From: a bacterium
GTDB lineage: Bacteria; Bdellovibrionota; UBA2428
Reading direction: 5' to 3'
DNA length: 50,688 nucleotides
Assembly: GCA_009991595.1 (NCBI GenBank)
Contig: JAACVK010000043.1
Location: 1-50,688 of the forward strand
Part shown: positions 26,632 to 34,210 of the stretch, one piece after another
Layout of the letters: each line of letters starts with the position of its first letter
Position numbering within the stretch: position 1 is the first letter of the stretch
Notes under the pieces: generated by a model
Database searches by the model: none
Told to the model about the DNA's origin: nothing
What the model saw: only the letters and a program-made list of their open reading frames with translations
Position numbers and translations under genes: made by a program

Positions 26632-27437
26632 TTGAACAATTTGATCAACTTTCGGCCGGCTAAAACTCTTTCGTCACTCGTTGAAGGCCTCCGCTTAGAC
26701 ATTACACTATGAAACAAAGCTAAATGGGCTGCCGGGAAATTTTTTGCAAATGCCAGCAGATTTTCTGGCTCGTTATCAACGGAACACACAACATTATACT
26801 GTGAAGCAATAATAGAACAAGCTCGATCCTTGTATTCGAAGTCACTCAAATGTCTCCACTGCCAGGGTTTTAAAATCAGCTGAATATCTGGCCCGGTAGG
26901 AAACCCCCACTGTTTTAAAGAATCTACGGTTGCACCAAAGGCCTTCTGGTATTCCCGACCAGTAAGGTAAACAATATCGTGCCCAGCACTTTGAACTTTT
27001 TGCACAAATTCAACGGCTCCACGGTAGGGCTGATCATAATGCATGTAGCGACCAATAAAAAAAGACTTCATCCAATGAGGCTCAAAGGCCTTCCATAGGT
27101 CTTTTGCTTTTTTCTCAGAGTTTGAAGAGTCCATCTCTCTAAAACCCAACTCAAACATGTCTTGGACGCTATAGGTATGAGTCATTAGACCTAAAAAAGA
27201 CAAAAGCTTCCACCACTCCTGAGGAACCTTAACTTGCTCTCTTAAAAACTCAGAAAATATAAAGCGCGTTCTAGGCTCAACACAAAATAATGTTGAATCC
27301 AGATCAAACACCCAGGCTCTTCGACTGGAGCCAGCCAGAACGGAAGAAACTGAACTTAAAAGCTCTGGACCATTTGCGTTGTCCCAACTTAGATCTTCAA
27401 TCCACGGATGATGAAAATCTCTCTTAAATTCATTCAC
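26625..27437 (-). CDS. HAD-superfamily hydrolase
   Basis: 270 aa. HAD motif I is WVFDLDSTLF (residues of about 42-51, nucleophile and acid Asp in DLDST). Motif II is VYLTGREYQKAFG. A Lys lies in ILKPW, and the acidic motif IV is VCSVDNEPENLLAFA. A phosphatase acting on a small phosphorylated molecule is likely; the substrate is unknown. There is no signal peptide, so it is cytoplasmic. Its 3' end overlaps the small lipoprotein gene, and its start faces the TPM-like gene 63 bp away. Confidence 0.85.
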   Translation of the reverse strand: MNEFKRDFHHPWIEDLSWDNANGPELLSSVSSVLAGSSRRAWVFDLDSTLFCVEPRTRFIFSEFLREQVKVPQEWWKLLSFLGLMTHTYSVQDMFELGFREMDSSNSEKKAKDLWKAFEPHWMKSFFIGRYMHYDQPYRGAVEFVQKVQSAGHDIVYLTGREYQKAFGATVDSLKQWGFPTGPDIQLILKPWQWRHLSDFEYKDRACSIIASQYNVVCSVDNEPENLLAFAKNFPAAHLALFHSVMSKRRPSTSDERVLAGRKLIKLFNY

Positions 27438-27500
27438 CTAACCTGTATAAGTCCTTCAATCTTGACTGTCCATCAAAAGGCTACAAGCATAGGTCTCCCG

Positions 27501-28229
27501 ATGGAAAATCCCGTTAAGACCTTTTTAAATTATCTAAGGAAAAGAAGTTCAAAGGCTTGGAAGCCAGAATGGAAAAATGAGCTGGCACAGTCTCTTAAAA
27601 AAGCTCAAACGGGCTTACCCGCTAATTTTGTTGCCATCATTGCCATCGAAAGCGATCACTACTTCGAACTTCTATTCTTACTCGGTTTGATTGGGCTATC
27701 TATAGGAACACTCTTTACTTACCTTCCCTTCACCCAAGGCTATCCTGATTTGGTTGCGCTGCCTTTGTTCGGCTTTTGCATTGGGTGCTCCCTCTTTCAC
27801 TTTCGACATTATTTTTTACCTCATGTCGCCAGCAAAGCCATTCGAAATCGAGTGCAAATGAAAGCTAAATCTCTATTTTATGACCATAGTCAGTCCACAG
27901 AAACCCCGACCCTTTTTTTATATTTTAGCGAGATTGAACGAGAGGCAACCCTTCTATACTCCCCGTCTCTATCAGAAAAGCTTTCGAATTTAGAAACAGA
28001 ATTGACCTTTAATAAATTGTCTTTGAACTACAATAAGAAACAACCTTTGGTGGCACTAAAATCAGCCATTGAAGAGCTTGGAGAGCTCTTAGAGGCTAAA
28101 CTGCAAAAAAGTAGTCTTGAATTGATCTTGAGAGACCAGGGGGACGCCCCTATCTATTTTATATCTAGTAAAGATAGAAATAGTCCTTTTCCCATCCCCG
28201 TTATCAAGGGGAAAAAAGATATTAATTAG
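27501..28229 (+). CDS. TPM-like membrane protein (COG3762-like)
   Basis: 242 aa from ATG 27501 (MENPVKTFLNY); an ATG at 27408 would overlap the divergent HAD gene. Two hydrophobic segments (FELLFLLGLIGLSIGTLF and VALPLFGFCIGCSLF) are followed by VQMKAKSLFYDHSQSTETPTLFLYFSEIEREATLLY. This matches the TPM-like core of COG3762/YgcG-type proteins, where a strand ending in FVSLAERR is usual. The role in bacteria is poorly known; membrane protein quality control is one suggestion. The 3' end overlaps the next minus-strand gene by 8 bp. Confidence 0.72.
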   Translation: MENPVKTFLNYLRKRSSKAWKPEWKNELAQSLKKAQTGLPANFVAIIAIESDHYFELLFLLGLIGLSIGTLFTYLPFTQGYPDLVALPLFGFCIGCSLFHFRHYFLPHVASKAIRNRVQMKAKSLFYDHSQSTETPTLFLYFSEIEREATLLYSPSLSEKLSNLETELTFNKLSLNYNKKQPLVALKSAIEELGELLEAKLQKSSLELILRDQGDAPIYFISSKDRNSPFPIPVIKGKKDIN

Positions 28230-28785
28230 TTCCGACGTAGTCACCAATGACCACGCTTCTTAATCCGATAGAAAGGCCTTCAGCGATGTCGTCCACGGAG
28301 GAGATTCTAGCAATAGACAACTCTCCTTGGACATGAACAACTTTAAGCTTAGCAAACTCTAACTCTAATAACCTTTGAACGTTTTCACGATACGGATCTA
28401 AAATCGGAATTTTTCTCTTCACCCCAAGAACCATTCCCTTTGTCAGCCCGGCGTTTGAACCAGCATTCAAAATTACATCTCTTTGAGAGGCATCATCACT
28501 TTCATTGGACAAACCAATATCTCTACGAATTCCAATGACTCGCGCCTTAATATTGAATCCTGCGGGCCTTCTGGATAGCTTCTCCCGATTTTCAATAAGA
28601 TCTTCGAAGGAGGTGTGCTCGTCATAGACCATGACTGTTGCCGCAACGTCTTTAGAGCTCATCTTCGCCTTCTTGCTCTTTTGAGCTACTTTATTCGAGG
28701 CGGTTTTACGAGAAACCTGCTTTCCCCAACTAGGAGCTACTACAGCCAACGTCGATAGAAACAGTATTTTACGAAACATTGTCAT
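28222..28785 (-). CDS. Exported FlgT-like C-terminal domain protein
   Basis: 187 aa with a signal peptide (MFRKILFLSTLAVVAPSWG). A Lys-rich linker leads into a beta-rich domain: DVILNAGSNAGLTKGMVLGVKRKIPILDP, then VVHVQGELSIARISSVDD. This resembles the C-terminal domain of FlgT, a periplasmic protein of the flagellar basal body, and other proteins with the NAGxxxGLxxGM strand-turn. It lies 11 bp downstream of fliW at the end of the flagellar block, which supports a role in flagella. The link to FlgT is a suggestion, not a firm assignment. Confidence 0.65.
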   Translation of the reverse strand: MTMFRKILFLSTLAVVAPSWGKQVSRKTASNKVAQKSKKAKMSSKDVAATVMVYDEHTSFEDLIENREKLSRRPAGFNIKARVIGIRRDIGLSNESDDASQRDVILNAGSNAGLTKGMVLGVKRKIPILDPYRENVQRLLELEFAKLKVVHVQGELSIARISSVDDIAEGLSIGLRSVVIGDYVGTN

Positions 28786-28796
28786 AATTGAACCTG

Positions 28797-29339
28797 TTAA
28801 CCGACCTGGCTAACTCCTTTATAATCCACAGGACTCCAGTTAAAGTCTTCTTCTGACTCCACATCGATATCATCATGATCGAGACTTAAACTAGCTACAG
28901 CTTTGTTAAAAGCTTCATGGGCAGGTTTACGAACAAGAAGATTCTTGTCTTGTAAGATCATCTGAGACCCCAGCCCTTTTTCAAGATTCACAACCACTGG
29001 AGCCTTCATGTTTACTGTCATTTTTGTCATATCTTCAGGAATTGTCATAACGACAAACTGTTTAGTAGCTTCTCCCACCTCAAGCTCTAGGCGAGCTTTA
29101 TCAGCTTCGGTCGGAACAGCCTTATAATCACGCTGAAAAAAAGCTGGCTCTACAACTGGAAAAGCAATAGCTGGATTATCGACACTCTGAAGCCAAAGAA
29201 GTAATGGTAATGAACTAGACTCAACAATGAAATAATCTTTCAGCTGAACAAAGCCGACCATTCCATCTTTAAAATGTATAATGTGTTGATCCTGAACTTC
29301 AATGGATCCAAATCGATTGGTATTAACTATTCTTTTCAT
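28797..29339 (-). CDS. fliW: Flagellar assembly factor FliW
   Basis: 180 aa. It matches FliW in TNRFGSIEVQDQHIIHFKDGMVGF, in LLLWLQSVDNPAIAFPVVEP and in MKAPVVVNLEKGLGSQMILQD. FliW binds CsrA and flagellin; when flagellin is exported FliW is free to block CsrA and so lifts repression. A strong ribosome site (AGGAGGGGG) precedes the ATG. It sits 29 bp after csrA on the same strand, the classical arrangement. The C-terminal 35 or so residues beyond the core are acidic (LDHDDIDVESEEDF) and longer than in most members. Confidence 0.93.
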   Translation of the reverse strand: MKRIVNTNRFGSIEVQDQHIIHFKDGMVGFVQLKDYFIVESSSLPLLLWLQSVDNPAIAFPVVEPAFFQRDYKAVPTEADKARLELEVGEATKQFVVMTIPEDMTKMTVNMKAPVVVNLEKGLGSQMILQDKNLLVRKPAHEAFNKAVASLSLDHDDIDVESEEDFNWSPVDYKGVSQVG

Positions 29340-29368
29340 TTTAGGCCCCCTCCTAGCGCCTGTGCGAT

Positions 29369-29614
29369 TTACTCTTCGGTTCCGGTCTTCCTGACCTTTT
29401 CCCCTTTAAGACTTTTAAGCCCACCAGAGAACGACTGTGTCGCTGCCTGATTTTCTGCTTGAATAGCCTGATAAATCTCTTCGCGGTGAATTTTGGTTTC
29501 TCGAGGAGCCTCGATTCCTAAACGAACCTGCTTACCCTTAACCTGAACGATGGTGATTTTAACATCATCATCGATCACAATGGCTTCGCCAATTTTTCTT
29601 GTTAAAACGAGCAT
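29369..29614 (-). CDS. csrA: Carbon storage regulator CsrA
   Basis: 81 aa from the ATG at 29614 ([15 protein letters not shown]), the standard N-terminus; an upstream ATG at 29638 only adds a non-family leader. CsrA is a dimeric RNA-binding protein that covers GGA-containing ribosome sites and blocks translation. The core through [12 protein letters not shown] is complete, and the Arg-containing RLGIEAP and REEIY residues are kept. A Ser/Gly/Lys tail follows. Its own start lies in a near-consensus CsrA site. It is next to fliW, its antagonist. Confidence 0.96.
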   Translation of the reverse strand: MLVLTRKIGEAIVIDDDVKITIVQVKGKQVRLGIEAPRETKIHREEIYQAIQAENQAATQSFSGGLKSLKGEKVRKTGTEE

Positions 29615-29624
29615 CCTTGTCCCC
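29611..29624 (-). promoter_or_regulatory. Near-consensus CsrA-binding site over the csrA start codon
   Basis: On the minus strand the sequence reads GGGGACAAGGATGC, where ATG is the csrA start. The ACAAGGATG core matches the consensus RUACARGGAUGU determined for E. coli CsrA. A second GGA lies 7 nt upstream. Both GGAs are in or next to the ribosome site, so binding would block translation initiation. Autorepression is inferred. Confidence 0.55.
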
Positions 29625-29757
29625 AAATTCCCTTTCATTAACTGCTTCGGGTTGGTGTTATCGAAACTTTAATGAAAAACTAAGAATTATTTAAAACTTT
29701 GGAACGTTGATCAAGAGTCTTTGATTAATGATGCATAGACTAGGAAGTGATCTAATT

Positions 29758-30471
29758 CTATGCTGGATAACCTGGCTGCAGACTGTGATTGACCAAGCTA
29801 CGCTCCAACAAGAGTCGGATTTTTGGCAGTCTCTCTTCCCGAGGAAACTGGTGAATCATTTCAACAACTAAATCTCTAACAGACCGCAACGACCTGCGCC
29901 CTTTAGCAAGTTTAATCACATCTAAAAGAGCGCCCAAATATTCCGTAGGGCCAGGATTAAAGTCTAGTGGGTGAGTGCCTGAGTAGGCACCTAAGTAGCC
30001 TTCATGAGGATCTAAGATATCCAAACCCGGCTGCTTGTATAACTCTAAAGATCTTCGTAAGTAGCGCACAGAGAGCTCTAGTTCGTTATTTTTAAGATAC
30101 AAATCACCAAGATGAAGCCACATATTTGACGTATCACGTCCAAGACTTGCAGCACGAGTTAAACTATCTAGTGCAGCTCCCATTTCGTTACAGGAGTAAC
30201 AAAGCTCTCCATACCATTCGAAAAGAATGCCTTGCTCTACTAAGGTTCGACGAGCCCAAAACTCGCTCCACTCACCTTCGCCGGAAATAACTTGATCGAA
30301 GGCATCTCTAATGCCTGGAGTTTTTTGGGCCATGGAAACTTCCATCATCGCGCAAAAAATTGAAAACTCGTCACGAGGGTCACAATCAATCCACAAGGAA
30401 TTTAAAATCTTTAAAGACTCATTAAAGTCAGAATTTTGGGCAAGTACTTGCGCGGCCTCAAACGGTGTCAT
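29758..30471 (-). CDS. TPR protein in the flagellar block
   Basis: 237 aa, soluble and helical. It contains tetratricopeptide-type repeats (AQVLAQNSDFNESLKILNSLW, GAALDSLTRAASLGRDTSNMWLHLGDLYLKNNELELSVRYLRRSLELY). No signal peptide or enzyme domain. The N-terminal coding region overlaps the 113-aa gene by 14 bp, showing coupled translation with the fliD-fliS group. Its likely role is a scaffold or chaperone for flagellar parts, inferred from position only. About 140 bp follow before csrA. Confidence 0.75.
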   Translation of the reverse strand: MTPFEAAQVLAQNSDFNESLKILNSLWIDCDPRDEFSIFCAMMEVSMAQKTPGIRDAFDQVISGEGEWSEFWARRTLVEQGILFEWYGELCYSCNEMGAALDSLTRAASLGRDTSNMWLHLGDLYLKNNELELSVRYLRRSLELYKQPGLDILDPHEGYLGAYSGTHPLDFNPGPTEYLGALLDVIKLAKGRRSLRSVRDLVVEMIHQFPREERLPKIRLLLERSLVNHSLQPGYPA

Positions 30472-30799
30472 CTTCTAGCTGTCTCTCCACTTTTCTATAC
30501 TTTGCAACATTTCGACGTCGCTTCAATTCATCATACAAGATTTTCACCTCACGCAAACGTAACTCTTTGCGGCTTTGCGTCAACCTAGCCAACCAACGGG
30601 GAAGACACTGTTCCTGGCTTAGTTTGATATTGGCGTTCCTACATGTTTGAAGAACAGTCACACGACGCTCCAGAAGCTCCACAAAAATCTCCCACTTTTG
30701 CTCATCTGAAACTTCTCCCTCATCTTCAACCCAAAGCTGCAATAAATCCACATCAACTTGATCCAATTTCTCTAGGAGGTGTGTCTTTGAAATCTTCAT
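30458..30799 (-). CDS. Small helical protein at the fliT position
   Basis: 113 aa, all helical and very charged (EVSDEQKWEIFVELLERRVTVLQ, REVKILYDELKRRRNVAKY). The gene lies 7 bp after fliS, which itself follows fliD; in many bacteria the third gene of that group is fliT, a small helical chaperone for FliD and FlhDC. Sequence similarity to FliT is not evident to me, so the function is suggested only by the position and size. It overlaps the TPR gene. Confidence 0.65.
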   Translation of the reverse strand: MKISKTHLLEKLDQVDVDLLQLWVEDEGEVSDEQKWEIFVELLERRVTVLQTCRNANIKLSQEQCLPRWLARLTQSRKELRLREVKILYDELKRRRNVAKYRKVERQLEDDTV

Positions 30800-30806
30800 G
30801 AATGAA

Positions 30807-31193
30807 TTACTCCTCAGTTTTATTTCTTATTTGATTAACGGCTGCGACCCACCCCTCGTAAAGGGTGCTTAGCACTTTCACAACGCTGTCGATTCTTTTA
30901 GGGTCATTCCCCATATTGGCTTCTAGAAGCTCAGAGGTACAAAAATTATACAGAGACTCTAATTGAGCGGCGATCTCTTGGTCCTTTGTTGGGTCCAAGG
31001 TATTGTTCAGCTCCATCACGATATCGTGGGTCTTACCAATAAACAGACACTTCTGCTTAATGTCACCATCGATCATTGCCTTGCGAGCCAATTTTGCATT
31101 CTTAATTGCGCCCTCGTACAACATAAGTAACAATTTCTCTGGCGAAGCTGTCTTTATGGAAGTTTTTTTATATGATTTTGCTCCGTAACTCAT
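30807..31193 (-). CDS. fliS: Flagellar export chaperone FliS
   Basis: 128 aa, of normal length. The family pattern is plain: SYKKTSIKTASPEKLLLMLYEGAIKNAKLARKAM near the N-terminus, an IGKTHDIVMELNNTLDP segment and LYNFCTSELLEANMGNDP. FliS holds flagellin monomers unfolded in the cytoplasm before export. It follows fliD by about 20 bp in the same direction. The flagellin genes themselves are not in this window. Confidence 0.95.
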   Translation of the reverse strand: MSYGAKSYKKTSIKTASPEKLLLMLYEGAIKNAKLARKAMIDGDIKQKCLFIGKTHDIVMELNNTLDPTKDQEIAAQLESLYNFCTSELLEANMGNDPKRIDSVVKVLSTLYEGWVAAVNQIRNKTEE

Positions 31194-31212
31194 TTGTCTC
31201 TATACCCCTTAT

Positions 31213-32625
31213 CTAGCCGATCAAACTATTAACTCCGCCACCACCGCCGCCAATTTGTGCAGACATATTTTGCATCTCTTGAATAGCGGCCTCTGCTCTA
31301 CCAAACTCTTCCTTTGCTCGTTGAAGCTTTTGCTCCACACGCCCTTCGGTTTTTTCCTTCTCTTTAGCCATTCTATCGAGTTGGCCCTGAAGATTCTTCT
31401 CTCGAACGGTCATCATTCCGTCTCCAGAACGCACAATCCCATCAACTAAAGAAATCATTTCATTGGCAAAGCCTTCTAATGGCTGAGTTCCAGAAACCAA
31501 AGCGGCGACATCGTCAAAGTTATTATTAAGCACAGACTGAAATTTTTCGGCATCAAAGTCTAAGAGGCCAGATCTATTGAATTGAATTCCAAGATCTGCC
31601 ATTCGTTGAACTGGAGAACCCGGTAAATCATTCGTAGTTCTTTGGATAAGAGTTCGGAATCGGTTTTCCAACGCCTGAATAGTCACATCTCCACCTAAGG
31701 CTTTTGTCGGATCACCATAGCTTTTTGAGCCTAAAGAGTTTTGATCTTGGATAAACTTTAAAACCGCATTGCTTGAATCGACCAAGGTCTGAACCTTTTC
31801 ACCCATTTTGGCAATATCCGCGCCCACTTCAAAAAAGATCGGCTCTCCAGGCTTAGCCTTCTTTAAGTCGATACTAATTCCGGGGAGAATATCATTAATC
31901 TTATTTTCTTGAAGCATCACTGGCTGACCATTAAAACGTACAATGGCACTCTTTGCGTCACGAGATCTTTCAGTATCAAACTCTAAATCTCCATCTAAAA
32001 GATAAAAAGTTGGCCACTCAAAATCATTCTTCCACCCTGTTTCATCACCCGTAATGACCAAGCGCCAGGGTTCATCCGAATCAGTTCCATCCTGAACGAC
32101 ATAGGCCTTAATCCCAAGGTTTGCTTTATTAATGCTGGAAGCGACACCTTCCAAACTATTATTGTCGGAGTTGATATAAACTTCTTTTGTCTCTCCATCA
32201 GGAGTTTTAAACTCAACATAGCCAACACCCACTTCTGACTTTTTTGGATCTCCAAAGCCATAGGTCATAATTGAATCCGTATTGGCAAGATTTAGAACTT
32301 CGAAATCATACTTCCCTGGTGTTGCCTTTGATTTATCAATGGAACTCACGTCGAGAATGTCAGGATCGGAAGAAGTCCCCTTAAGCTCACGGAAGTCTCT
32401 AACATTCCGCATTCCCATTAAGGCCGTTTTCACATCAGAAACTTTTTGTTTGAAATCACGAACGAGGCCAAGCTTATTTTCAATTTTCTTTTCCCGCTCT
32501 TCTATCCGTTGCAATGGTTTCTGTTCAGCTTTAGCCACCCGTTGGAAGGCCTGCTGAAACTGCGGATTTGATGTTGAAAACTCAGGTATTTCCACGCGCT
32601 CCCTCTCTTCTAGCCATTGTCCCAC
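31213..32625 (-). CDS. fliD: Flagellar filament cap protein FliD
   Basis: 470 aa from a GTG at 32625, preceded at 11 nt by GGGAGG; a TTG at 32670 or the longer ATG frame from 32790 are less likely because they overlap the divergent reductase gene. FliD caps the growing filament and helps flagellin fold. The FliD_N pattern shows as FQRVAKAEQKPLQRIEER (about 25-42 from the GTG) with long coiled coils, and a C-terminal domain ends in LQGQLDRMAKEKEKTEGRVEQKLQRAKEEF. The C-terminus closes with a Gly-rich tail (IGGGGGGVNSLIG). The N-terminal 20-25 residues before FliD_N are unlike most members. Confidence 0.88.
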   Translation of the reverse strand: MGQWLEERERVEIPEFSTSNPQFQQAFQRVAKAEQKPLQRIEEREKKIENKLGLVRDFKQKVSDVKTALMGMRNVRDFRELKGTSSDPDILDVSSIDKSKATPGKYDFEVLNLANTDSIMTYGFGDPKKSEVGVGYVEFKTPDGETKEVYINSDNNSLEGVASSINKANLGIKAYVVQDGTDSDEPWRLVITGDETGWKNDFEWPTFYLLDGDLEFDTERSRDAKSAIVRFNGQPVMLQENKINDILPGISIDLKKAKPGEPIFFEVGADIAKMGEKVQTLVDSSNAVLKFIQDQNSLGSKSYGDPTKALGGDVTIQALENRFRTLIQRTTNDLPGSPVQRMADLGIQFNRSGLLDFDAEKFQSVLNNNFDDVAALVSGTQPLEGFANEMISLVDGIVRSGDGMMTVREKNLQGQLDRMAKEKEKTEGRVEQKLQRAKEEFGRAEAAIQEMQNMSAQIGGGGGGVNSLIG

Positions 32626-32692
32626 TAGCGTTAAATCCTCCCAAGCCAGGCTTTTGACGATTAGAGCCAATAAGGCTACATTTGGGATCACT

Positions 32693-33484
32693 ATGACTGA
32701 ATCATTCAAAGGTAAATGGGCTTTAATTCTAGGTGCATCAAGTGGTTTTGGGGCTGCCAGTGCCCGAGCTTTAGCTAAGGCAGGCCTCAATATTATTGGC
32801 GTTCATCTAGATAGAAAAGCCGCAATGGAGTCTGTTGAAACTTTAAAAACTGACTTACAAAATTTTGGCGTTGAAGTTAAGTTCTTCAATATCAACGCAG
32901 CTGACGAGATAAAGAGACAAGAACTACTCTCAGAAATGAAGGAATTGGCCTGCGGTAAGATTCACGTTCTTATGCATTCTTTAGCTTTTGGCGCACTCAA
33001 ACCCTTCATAGAAAAAGAAGCCAAAGACGCGATTACAAAGTCACAAGTTGAAATGACCATGGACGTAATGGCCAACTCACTCATTTATTGGGCCCAAGAC
33101 TTAGAGCGACAAGGCTTTTTTTGCGAAGGAGCGCGCGTATACGCCATGACCTCAGCAGGCTCTTCTAGAGTCTGGAAAAGCTACGGAGCTGTTAGTGCTG
33201 CCAAAGCAGCCCTAGAAAGTCACTGTCGCCAGTTAGCTCTGGAACTTGCTCCAAGAAAAATTTGCGTGAACGCGATACTAGCGGGAGTCACCGACACACC
33301 TGCTTTAAGAAAAATTCCAGGTAACTCGGAAATGGTTGAAGCAGCACAAAAAAGAAATCCCATGGGAAGACTTACCACTCCCGAAGACGTTGCCAACGCG
33401 TTAGTGGCCCTTTCTTCGCCTTATTGTTCTTTTATCACCGGAAACACGCTGCGCATCGACGGTGGCGAAAACGTAGTCGAATAG
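32693..33484 (+). CDS. FabL-like enoyl-ACP reductase (SDR fold)
   Basis: 263 aa from ATG 32693 (MTESFKGKWALILGASSGFG). An NAD(P)-binding GASSGFGAA motif lies at about residue 13. The active-site set is Y-x6-K (SYGAVSAAKAALE), as in FabI and FabL rather than the usual SDR Y-x3-K. The C-terminal run NAILAGVTDTPALRKIP to GNTLRIDGG is close to the FabL pattern. The enzyme would reduce enoyl-ACP in fatty-acid elongation. It starts 67 bp from the divergent fliD. Whether it is the main enoyl reductase of this organism cannot be told. Confidence 0.82.
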   Translation: MTESFKGKWALILGASSGFGAASARALAKAGLNIIGVHLDRKAAMESVETLKTDLQNFGVEVKFFNINAADEIKRQELLSEMKELACGKIHVLMHSLAFGALKPFIEKEAKDAITKSQVEMTMDVMANSLIYWAQDLERQGFFCEGARVYAMTSAGSSRVWKSYGAVSAAKAALESHCRQLALELAPRKICVNAILAGVTDTPALRKIPGNSEMVEAAQKRNPMGRLTTPEDVANALVALSSPYCSFITGNTLRIDGGENVVE

Positions 33485-33495
33485 AATAACCTTAA

Positions 33496-34203
33496 TTAGC
33501 CTTGATCGTTCTTTAACCAATTTAAAAATGTGATTGGAGTATTGAAACGAAGGTCGACATTGTGCGCGTCCCAACGTTCCCAGTTACCCTTAAATTTTGC
33601 CCTGGAAGTATTTCCTTGGCTTAAAAATTCGTCCCAAAGAGCCGCACCAAACTTAACTCCAGCTTCGCGTGCAGAACCACAGTCATGGTGGTGATCTCCC
33701 ACAAAAATTGTATCCTCAGGGCTCCATGCAAACTTAGAAAGAATATCCTTTACCGCCTCACCACTAGGCTTTGGCTTAAAACCATCATCCCCACATCGAA
33801 TAAGATCGGGACTTAGTCCACGCCTCAAGGGTTCGTGAAGAGAAATGAAACGTTCTGCACCTTTTCGATCACGTCCTGTGTATAAAGCTAAGTTATGAGC
33901 ATTACTTTCCACTAAAAAACTAACTAGTTCAGAAACGCCTTTAAACATTGGAACCTGGTCAGAAGTTGTATTTAGATTCAAGTGATTCCAATCTTCAACG
34001 GCTTCATCCAACGAAGCTTCCTCTAAAAAACAAGCAAAAATCTCTCGCGGACTTTTGCCCAAGGCTTTAGTAAATTCCTCGTCAGAAACAGGTGCCCCAA
34101 GCACCTTTTTAAGAATCCCCTTCAAGCCCGCCACCGCGCCAGGCATGGAGTCGATCAAGGTTCCATCTAAATCAAAAATCACATTTTTAACGGGACCAAA
34201 CAT
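33496..34203 (-). CDS. HAD-superfamily phosphatase (phosphoglycolate phosphatase-like)
   Basis: 235 aa. Motif I is IFDLDGTLIDSMPGAV at about residue 9. Motif II is LALYTGRDR, a Lys lies in GFKPKPSGEAV and motif IV is TIFVGDHHHDCGSAREAGV. The family includes phosphoglycolate phosphatase, but the substrate cannot be fixed from sequence. It is cytoplasmic. It is the last gene of a minus-strand run after two lipoprotein genes, 7 bp downstream, and may be co-transcribed with them. It converges on the enoyl reductase gene with 11 bp between the stops. Confidence 0.87.
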   Translation of the reverse strand: MFGPVKNVIFDLDGTLIDSMPGAVAGLKGILKKVLGAPVSDEEFTKALGKSPREIFACFLEEASLDEAVEDWNHLNLNTTSDQVPMFKGVSELVSFLVESNAHNLALYTGRDRKGAERFISLHEPLRRGLSPDLIRCGDDGFKPKPSGEAVKDILSKFAWSPEDTIFVGDHHHDCGSAREAGVKFGAALWDEFLSQGNTSRAKFKGNWERWDAHNVDLRFNTPITFLNWLKNDQG

Positions 34204-34210
34204 ATCTCTC

